In this document: positions 6,790 through 14,800 of the stretch, in pieces
Numbering within the stretch: the stretch's first letter is position 1
Layout: the number at the start of each line of letters is the position of its first letter
DNA from: AM-2324 sp042091035
GTDB taxonomy: Bacteria > Bacteroidota > Bacteroidia > Chitinophagales > Saprospiraceae
NCBI GenBank assembly: GCA_042091035.1
Contig: JBELIG010000047.1
Location: forward strand, 1-18,762
DNA: 18,762 nucleotides
Reading direction: 5' to 3'
Translations under genes and position numbers: made by a program
The notes under the pieces: model-generated
Told to the model about the DNA's origin: nothing
Databases searched by the model: none
The model's input: only the letters and a program-made list of their open reading frames with translations

Positions 6790-7302
6790 ATGACAGAACA
6801 AGAGTTTAAATCATTGCTTATTCCGTTCAAAAACCTACTCTACTTTGTAGCACAGAAGGTGTTGAATGACCAGCACGAAGCGGAAGATGTCGTTCAGGAA
6901 ACGTATTTAAAAGCCTGGAAAACAAGATCCAAATTAGCCGAAATTGAAAACCTAAAAGCTTGGTTGTGTACGGTAACAAGAAATTTAGCAATAGATAGAT
7001 CCAAACAAATAAACAAGAACAGGTCTCTTCACGCACAGGAAGAGACCTATACAGAAATTAAATTCAGTTCAGATGAAGAAGCAGTTCAGAAAAAAGTAAA
7101 TAAGATTTTTGAACTACTCAAACATCTTCCTGAAATACAAGCAACATGTTTTTCGCTAAGAGAAGCAGACCAATTGACCTATAAAGAAATAGCTTCCATA
7201 GTCCAACTTAAAGAATCGAGTGTCAAGGTCAATGTGTTCAGAGCAAGAAAAAAACTAAAAGCTCTTTTTTTAAAACAGGAAAAACACCTTAAGTATGGAT
7301 AA
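6790..7302 (+). CDS. ECF-subfamily RNA polymerase sigma factor
   Basis: A 170-residue sigma-70 family factor of the extracytoplasmic-function group, with only regions 2 and 4. Region 2 (about 10-80) contains the core-binding segment AEDVVQETYLKAWK (31-44) and the -10 recognition part NLKAWLCTVTRNLAIDRSK (54-72). Region 4 (about 107-160) contains the helix-turn-helix LTYKEIASIVQLKESSVKVNVFRARKKL (129-156), which reads the -35 element. Its 3' end overlaps the anti-sigma gene by eight bases, a sign of translational coupling. The flanking DUF4252 genes and the paired promoter-like motifs at 5533 and 6722 suggest an autoregulated envelope-stress type circuit. The triggering signal is unknown. Confidence 0.95.
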   Translation: MTEQEFKSLLIPFKNLLYFVAQKVLNDQHEAEDVVQETYLKAWKTRSKLAEIENLKAWLCTVTRNLAIDRSKQINKNRSLHAQEETYTEIKFSSDEEAVQKKVNKIFELLKHLPEIQATCFSLREADQLTYKEIASIVQLKESSVKVNVFRARKKLKALFLKQEKHLKYG

Positions 7303-7768
7303 CTGGGATAAACTATTAGAAAAATACTTTGAGGGGCAAACAAACCTTAAGGAAGAGGAACGATTAAAGGTCTATATAAATGGACCTCAGGTAAGTGAAA
7401 ATCACAAAGCTTACAGGATGCTTTTTGGCGATCAACCATGGAATAGCTTACCAAATATGGAAGCTGATCCTTTTTCTAAGATTGAATTCAATTCGGGAGC
7501 AAAACACTTTAAAATTAGGCAGTGGACTGCTGTTGCAGCTACATTGTTACTGCTCGTATTCGCAGCAGTATTCACTGCTCAACAAGATCATTCAGCTCAA
7601 GAATTTGATATGGCCGTATATGAGCCTCAAAGTGAAGAGGAGGCTTATGAGCAAACTCTCATGGCGCTAGAAATGCTGTCTAAAAAACTAAACAATAGCA
7701 CATCCTCTCTAGAAAAAGGAATTCACGGGCTAAAACAAGCAAGTGAGATCATAAACCAGAACAATTAA
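7295..7768 (+). CDS. Probable membrane anti-sigma factor
   Basis: A 157-residue single-pass membrane protein that probably holds the upstream sigma factor inactive. The cytoplasmic N-terminal part (1-75) starts with LLEKYFEGQTNLKEEERLK, the pattern of Bacteroidota anti-sigma factors that carry YFEG.t.l.EE. It has no cysteine anywhere, so it is not a zinc-binding (HxxxCxxC) anti-sigma factor. One membrane span lies at about 77-94 (WTAVAATLLLLVFAAVF). The periplasmic tail (95-157) is acidic and predicted helical, with a heptad-like leucine pattern near 120-150, and could sense or bind an envelope partner. The ATG lies eight bases inside the sigma gene, and the next DUF4252 gene begins five bases after the stop. 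The role is inferred from position and architecture. Confidence 0.82.
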   Translation: MDNWDKLLEKYFEGQTNLKEEERLKVYINGPQVSENHKAYRMLFGDQPWNSLPNMEADPFSKIEFNSGAKHFKIRQWTAVAATLLLLVFAAVFTAQQDHSAQEFDMAVYEPQSEEEAYEQTLMALEMLSKKLNNSTSSLEKGIHGLKQASEIINQNN

Positions 7769-7773
7769 GTATC

Positions 7774-8268
7774 ATGAAATATAAATTATTAATACTAAGC
7801 TTTCTAATAAGCGCATCCTTTAGCAGTGTTTATGGTCAACAAGACTTAGTAAACAGCTTTTTTGAAAAATATAGTGAAAGTGAATATGTTACCTCCATTT
7901 TTATTTCACCACGTTTCTTTAATATGTTTAAGCAAGTTGATCTAGACCTTGAAGAAAAAGAAGCTGAAGCAATTGGAAACCTTGTAGAAGACTTAACCAG
8001 CCTGCGTATTCTTATCGCTGAAGAAAATGCAAAATCTATGTACCAGGAATTTTCAGCTGACTTCCAGGAAGCTGATTATGAATTGCTAATGCGCGTGAAC
8101 AATAAAGGGGAAGATGAAGTAGACTTTTTGATAAAAGAGTCTGAAGGTATCGTTAAAGAACTTATTATGCTTATTGGTGGTCAATCCACTGATTTTGTGC
8201 TCTTAAGCTTTACCGGAAATATTGATCTTGACAAAATCTCACAATTATCAGAATCCTTTGAAAACTAA
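7774..8268 (+). CDS. DUF4252 protein, exported (copy 2)
   Basis: A 164-residue DUF4252 protein with a signal peptide (about 1-21, ending VYG before Gln22). The mature chain carries the family segments FFEKYSESEYVTSIFISP, SLRILIAEE, DFLIKESEGIVKELIMLIGG and DFVLLSFTGNIDLDKI, in the same order and spacing as the copy at 5626-6147. It lacks that copy's C-terminal extension. It follows the anti-sigma gene after five bases and precedes the next gene by eight, so it is part of the same transcript. Being cotranscribed with its presumed regulators, it may be an output or a periplasmic feedback component. No enzymatic motif is visible and the family has no known activity. Confidence 0.9.
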   Translation: MKYKLLILSFLISASFSSVYGQQDLVNSFFEKYSESEYVTSIFISPRFFNMFKQVDLDLEEKEAEAIGNLVEDLTSLRILIAEENAKSMYQEFSADFQEADYELLMRVNNKGEDEVDFLIKESEGIVKELIMLIGGQSTDFVLLSFTGNIDLDKISQLSESFEN

Positions 8269-8276
8269 ACCTGAGC

Positions 8277-8798
8277 ATGAAAAAAATAGCATTAATAGTA
8301 CTTCTTATTGGTTCATGTCTAAACATGAACGCCCAAAACAAAGAGATTAGAAAGCTATATAGATCCGTCAAAAGATCTGAGCAAACAAAAAAAATCAAAT
8401 TGCCGGGTATCATCCTTGACCTTGGCATGCTTATAGCTAAAAAAGAACTCAAAGAAGATCCGGGGGGCATGGCAGTTTATAAAGCCATAAAGAAGATCAA
8501 CAAATTAAGAGTAGTAAGCACGGAGGATCTAAATTTTATTCAATCTAAACGAACAGCAAGACTCACTGATCTTGTAAATGTAAAGATGGAATCACTTGTT
8601 TCAATAAACACTCCAGATACTGATTTCAATATTCTAATAAAAGAGAAAAGAAATAGAATCAAGAAGATTGTAATCTTAGGACATATGGAAGAAGACTATA
8701 TACTCTTTGCTGCAAACAGTAATATTGATTTAAAACAACTCTATCAAGTCATCGACAAATATTCAGGCGAATTAAATGAACTTGATTTAATACCATAA
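8277..8798 (+). CDS. Divergent DUF4252-like exported protein
   Basis: A 173-residue exported protein. The N-terminus is a short signal with two possible readings: a lipobox-like Ile11-Gly-Ser-Cys14, or signal peptidase I cleavage near NAQ (20-21). The mature part is strongly basic (many Lys/Arg), unlike the acidic canonical copies, but keeps the DUF4252 layout. It has a KLRVVSTED core comparable to SLRIL.AE, then DFNILIKEKRNRIKKIVILG and the final strand and helix DYILFAANSNIDLKQLYQVI. It is the last gene of the operon, and the bidirectional terminator begins at its stop codon. Position and composition suggest it is the partner of copy 2, as the gene at 6198 is for copy 1. Confidence 0.72.
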   Translation: MKKIALIVLLIGSCLNMNAQNKEIRKLYRSVKRSEQTKKIKLPGIILDLGMLIAKKELKEDPGGMAVYKAIKKINKLRVVSTEDLNFIQSKRTARLTDLVNVKMESLVSINTPDTDFNILIKEKRNRIKKIVILGHMEEDYILFAANSNIDLKQLYQVIDKYSGELNELDLIP

Positions 8799-8830
8799 AA
8801 AAAAGGGGACCAGTTGGTCCCCTTTTTTTT
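8797..8830. terminator. Bidirectional terminator between convergent operons
   Basis: A perfect stem GGGGACC (8805-8811) with GGTCCCC (8816-8822) and loop AGTT is flanked by a run of A (8797-8804) and a run of eight T (8823-8830). It can stop transcription in both directions. It begins inside the stop codon of the last DUF4252-like gene, and the leftward giant gene's stop codon lies in its T tail. Confidence 0.92.
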
Positions 8831-11800
8831 AATGTTTGATCACTTTTTCAAAGACTTGATCAGCCGAAGACCTAAGCTCCAACAGCAACAAACCTTTTAC
8901 TTCTAATCCTTCCAGAACAAAACGATTATCACCTTCAGTGAAATATCCTGATTTCTTGAAGACAATAGAACCATACTGATCTCGAACTATCAACTCTACT
9001 TGATCAGAATTTCCAAGTGTGAAATCAATTTGAAGTATGTCTTTAAATGGATTTGGATATACCTGCACAAGATCCAAACCAGTCCTTGGCGACTCAATAA
9101 ATGCCAACTCAAGATCATATACTTTCAATTCAGCACTGATTAATTCAGGCTTCAGTCGATCCCTATTTATCTCAATAGACTGCGAAAGCAAACCATCCTG
9201 TAGTGCCCTAAAGTTCAAACTTAAAAGAACAGCGTCCGGATCTGCATTAAAATCTACAAAACTTAATAAGATACGACCCTCATTGGGATCAATAGACAGA
9301 TTATCATCCTTGAGATTTTCACCTCCGACACTATTAAGTTGTAGAAGGCTTGGATCATAAACCAATTCTAGCTGAGCGCCAATGTAATCACAAATAATTT
9401 GCGATAAATCTAAAGAGACCAGATCATCTACTTGGAAGTTTCTTTCGTCTAAGACTAATTCAATAGTCTCCATAGATCGATCTTCTGCTATTGCATCATC
9501 ATCGAATGGCGACGAACTTAAATTAACATCTCCGATTTTGACTGCAACAAAGTCTAAATTGGTAGCATCGGATAAAATATTTGTAACCGAAATAGTCTCT
9601 GGGAAAGGTCCTCCGAACCAAGGATTAGTTGGATCTGGAAACTCATAAGCAGCATCAACGAATCTCCAACTATCATTATTTGGAAACCCTTCTTGGATAC
9701 TAAGAATATTTTTTTGCATGAGCAAAATATCGAAAGTCGAGACATTCCCTGAGTTATTTACATCAGCTGCTATATACTTGTAAGGACTATCAAAGGTAGA
9801 CAAGCCTAAAATCACGGCCTGTATCAAAGCTATATCAAATGTGGTAACTCCATTTGTATAATCTCCATTTCTAAATGGATCGATAGTATAGGAAGAATCA
9901 GCCAATACTACAAAAGAGAAATTACCATTTGAATCTGACAACTGAGAAAATCCATTAGAAACATTAACAGTGACATCAGGTGTTGGAACATCATCTTCTC
10001 GACTTATGCGCCCAGCAAGGATTACCTCTTCGATCGTTGGATCACAGGCACCACTTTTAATAATATTCAAAAATACAGTTGCTGTTGATTGATTCCCTTC
10101 AGTATCCGTAGCCCAAATTGATAATTCATTCAAACCTTCATCGTCGCAGTTAAACGGTAGCTCAAAAACCTGCAGCTGCGAATCATAACTTAGATTGAAA
10201 AAATTGCAATTATCTGTGGTTCCACTATCAAATTGATCGGCATCCACAAGGGCCATGCCATTTACATCAAGGACTATTGTAAGTGTATCTATCAGTGATA
10301 AAACAGGAGGAGTTAGCTCATTCACGGTAATCATCGTAGAACAAGAACTTGAAAGACCAAATGGATCGGTAACAAAAACTTCAAAAGTGTTTACTCCAAT
10401 ATTTGAGCAATTGAGCGTTATCTCAGAAGGGCTCACAAATAAATTAAAACAATTATCAGTAGACTGCGAAGCATATTGTTCCGATAAAACAATAATCTCA
10501 CCATCCGAATCAAGTTCAACGGTTACATCCGAACAAACCGCAGTAGGTGCAATTTCATCCAATAAGATTAAATCAACATTACAATTAGAGAAATTCCCAT
10601 ACTCATCGGTCGCTATAACTTCGACATTATTGAAACCAATATTGTCACAATCAAAGTTGTTAGGTCCGTAACTAAATGAAATATTATCACTACATACATC
10701 TGATGCAGATACCAAAACCTCCTCTAAAAGTAAATTATAAAACCCGTTAGCCGGCAAATTCACTATCACATCAATGCATTCAATTTCAGGAGGAGCTTGA
10801 TCTTCAACATTGATATCGATTTGACAACTTGAAACATTACCAAAATTATCAAAAACAGAAACGTCTATTAAGTGTTGTCCTATATCCTCACAAGTAAAGA
10901 AGGACTGACTAATCGTAGAAAAATCTATTCCACACTCGTCATCAGCAACAAGTATAACATCATCTGCTTCCAGAATAGCAGTTCCATTGACTCCAAGATT
11001 TACATCAAGGTCGGTACATATAATATTAGGAGCTATAGCATCCTCTACAAACAAAGTACTTGAACAAAATCCGATATTGCCATTAATATCCAAAACCTGA
11101 ATATCTAGCGTATTTGGACCTAAGTTGTCACAATTAACAGTCTCAATAGAAAAAGAAACACTTTCTACACCGCAAGCCTCTGTAATTGTATTTAGAACCG
11201 TATTCATGCCTGTATTATCCAACAGCCCCTCTCCTTGATCATCCAGTATGATTGTAAAATCGTTACAATTTATAACAGGAGCCGTAACATCTATCACTTC
11301 AATATTTGCAGTACAACTGCTAATCAAACCGGCACCGTCCTCTGTAAACAATACAATACTATTCATTCCGACATTAGCGCAATCATAGAATATAGGGTCA
11401 TCAGTACCAAAGATTAATTCTGAAGTACAATTATCAAAACTACCAGCACCGATTAGATCAAGAGGCAATTGTAAAGTGCCATCTGATTGAAGTTCAAGGA
11501 TCAGGTCATTACAGATTAAGGTTGGTGCTATATTATCGTTTAATATTAAATTCGTTACACAAACACTAGGATTTCCATTTACATCCTCTACTGTAAAGCT
11601 AAGATCATTACCTCCTGAGCCCGTCAATGTAGTTCCAGCAACAGGACTCTGTACAACACTGAACGCTCCTGAAAGCGTACAATTGTCAAGGATATCAATT
11701 TCTCCTGTAAAATCTGCAACTACATAGGAACAGTCCTCATCGACATTTACCGTTATTGAATTTGGACATATAACAGCTGGAGGAATATTATCACTTACCT

Positions 11801-14800
11801 GAACAATAGCAGTACAAATCCCAATATTCCCATTTATATCGGTAGAGATAATATCAACTTCTGTATTTCCTACATGAGAACAATCAAACTGATCTTGGCT
11901 AAGCACAGTAGTAGCAACGGCACAATTATCTATTGAACTCAAAAACACATCCTCAAGATTGATAGAACCTTGTCCTCCAAAATTAAGTGAAACTGAAGTA
12001 TTCTGGCATTCTACAATAGGTGCTGTTTCATCAACAATGGTAACATCTGCAAAACAAAAACCAGTATTTCCATTATTATCAGAAATTGAAATAATTACAT
12101 TATTAATTCCTATATCATCACAATCAAAACTCCCAATATCAAGACTTATATCATCTATACCACACGGTTCAAAGACACCTGAAATAATATCTCCTGGAAC
12201 TACAGAGGCCAAGCCATCATCGTTTAATGCTACTGTAATATTCTGACAAGAAAATACAGGGTCTGTATTATCCTGAACATCAATAGATACAATACAATCA
12301 CTGCTATTCCCAGAATCATCTTCTGAGCTTATTTGAATCAATACAAGCTCCTCTACATCTGAACAGGTAAAGGTGTTTTGACTCAAGGACAATTCTTCAA
12401 TTTGACAATTGTCCGTATTAGATAAGACTACTTCTGAAGCGTCTATAGATGCATTACCAGACGGGTCCAGTTCTACAACTAAAATACCTGATATACATTC
12501 CAATTCTGGATCAATTAAATCAACTATACTGACAAGTGTTGAGCATTCCTCTATGTTTTGACTTTGGTCTTCAATGGTAAGTATTACCTGCTGCGGACTA
12601 TTTGAATTACAATCAAAGGAGGTCTGGGATAAACTTCTTGATATAACTGTGCAATTATCTGTGCTCCCATTGTCTATATCATCAACCTCAAGTACAGCCA
12701 GCCCATCAGCATCAAGCTCTAACTGGAAAACCTGAATACAATTTGCAGTAGGAGCTTCAGTATCTATAACAGTAACATCCGAAGTACAATTGTCTTGAAG
12801 ACCTGAACCATCAATAACTGTCAAAACAATCTCATTCAAGCCTAGGTCATCACAGGTAAAAATTGCCTGCGAGAGGGTAAACAATAGTTCATCGCAATTA
12901 TCCACTGAGCCTGCATCCACATCAATTGCAGCTACCGCAGCAAATCCGTTTTGATCAAGCGAAATTGTAACTCCTTGACATAAAGCTTCTGGAGCTATTA
13001 AATCAACTACAAAAACTGTACTAATACAAGAATTAGCATTTCCTGCATTATCGGTAGCTGTTACCGTTACATCAGTATTACCCAAAGAGCTACATTCAAA
13101 AAACTCCGTTGAAAAAACTAAATCATAAGTGACACAATTATCAACCACAGAAGAAACTACGTCTGTCTCTGTAATCCCAGCAAAACCACCTAATGGAATC
13201 TCAAGCGTATAATCTTGACAAACGATTACCGGAGCGGTTACATCCTGAACAAGTACAGATGAAATACAGCTAGAGACATTCATAGATGCATCGGAGGCTG
13301 TTACAGTCACATCAACTGTTTCATCTAGACAATTAAAGCTATCCTCACTAAGTGTAATTGAAAGAATACTACAATTATCATCCTGAGCAGAAAGTAAATC
13401 ATTTTCATCGATATTTACTGCACCAGTTACAGCATCAAGATCTATTACAACCGTTTGCAAGCAATTTAATACAGGTGCTGTTAAATCAACTACTTCAACA
13501 TTTACAATACAATCCGACTCATTGTCAAACTGATCTGAAACAACAACAGTAACAGCATTACTACCTAATTCTGTACAGTCAAAGGTTACCTTAGAAAGCT
13601 CTACCTCTATCAAACCACAATTATCAGTGGCTGAAACCAATACATCTGTACTCTGTAAAGTACCATTACCATTGCCATCAAGTACTAATGTAAAATCCTG
13701 ACAAGTAATAACAGGAGCAACTTCCTCAAAAATGGAAATATTGAACACACAATCACCAGATAAACCAGTCTCATCAAATGCAGTTAGGGTAACCTCAACT
13801 GTATTTCCGACCTGATCACATTCGAAAATGGTATTAGAGACCTGATAGTCAACAATACCACAATTATCTTCCGCAGTGAGCAAAGCATCATTCTCATCGA
13901 AAACATAACCATTAGAATCTGTTATAAATGCATCAAAATCCTGACAAGTAATACTTGGAGCAATATTATCCTCTAAGGTTACAGTTGAAATACAATTGCT
14001 GATGTTCGTTCCGTCAAAGGCAACAACATTAACTGTGGTTCCTGAATCTGCGCAAGTAAAATCGAGCAGTGTAGCTGAAAAACTTAAGGTACAATTATCC
14101 GAAGATTGAAGTATAAACTGACTCACTATTGCGCTGGCCAAACCCGACGCATCCAGTGTAAGTGTAACATCCTGGCACAGAACAAAAGGATCCGCATCAT
14201 CTATGACATTTATTACAGTAGAACATACACCAATATTATTCTGAGAATCTGTAGCAGAAAGCTCTACAGATAAGTTGTTATTACTGACATCTGTACAATC
14301 AAAACTTGAAATATCCAATGTAAAACTTAAACCTCCCAAAGTACAATTATCCGCCGAAGCATCTAAAATATCTGCGGGTTCAATGCTTGCATTGCCAGAT
14401 CCATCAAGTACTACATCCAAGTTTTGCAGACAGGTAATCACAGGATTCAAGTTGTCTTCAACTGTAATCTCAACTGTACAAGTCTGAGTATTACCAGCAT
14501 CATCTGTTGCAGAAAAGTCAACTTGATTAAGGCCAATCTCTGTACAATCAAACGTGATTGAAGCAGGTGAAACGGGTGTTAATGTACAGGCATCTGTTGC
14601 AGACAAAACAACACTTGAGGAAAATACCTCAACAGATCCATTTTGATCTAAATCAACAGATATATTTTGACAACCCATAAGCGGAAGCACAGAATCTTCT
14701 ATACTCAAGTTGGATTGACAGGTACTGCTATTTCCAAGATTATCTGTGGCGGTTACATCTATAACAAATACAGATCCCTCGTCAGTACAATCAAAATCTG

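Noticed and set aside
7395..7670. Rightward 91-codon frame overlapping the anti-sigma gene
   Set aside because: It is a shifted frame within a convincing membrane protein gene and has an odd Leu/Tyr composition. The anti-sigma frame has the expected N-terminal pattern and coupling to the sigma gene.
10255..10671. Rightward open frame of 138 codons inside the giant gene, with several others like it up to 16579
   Set aside because: They lie antisense to the repeat array, have Ser/Thr/Ile-rich composition expected from the complementary frames, no family pattern and no ribosome-binding context. They are shadows of the leftward gene.
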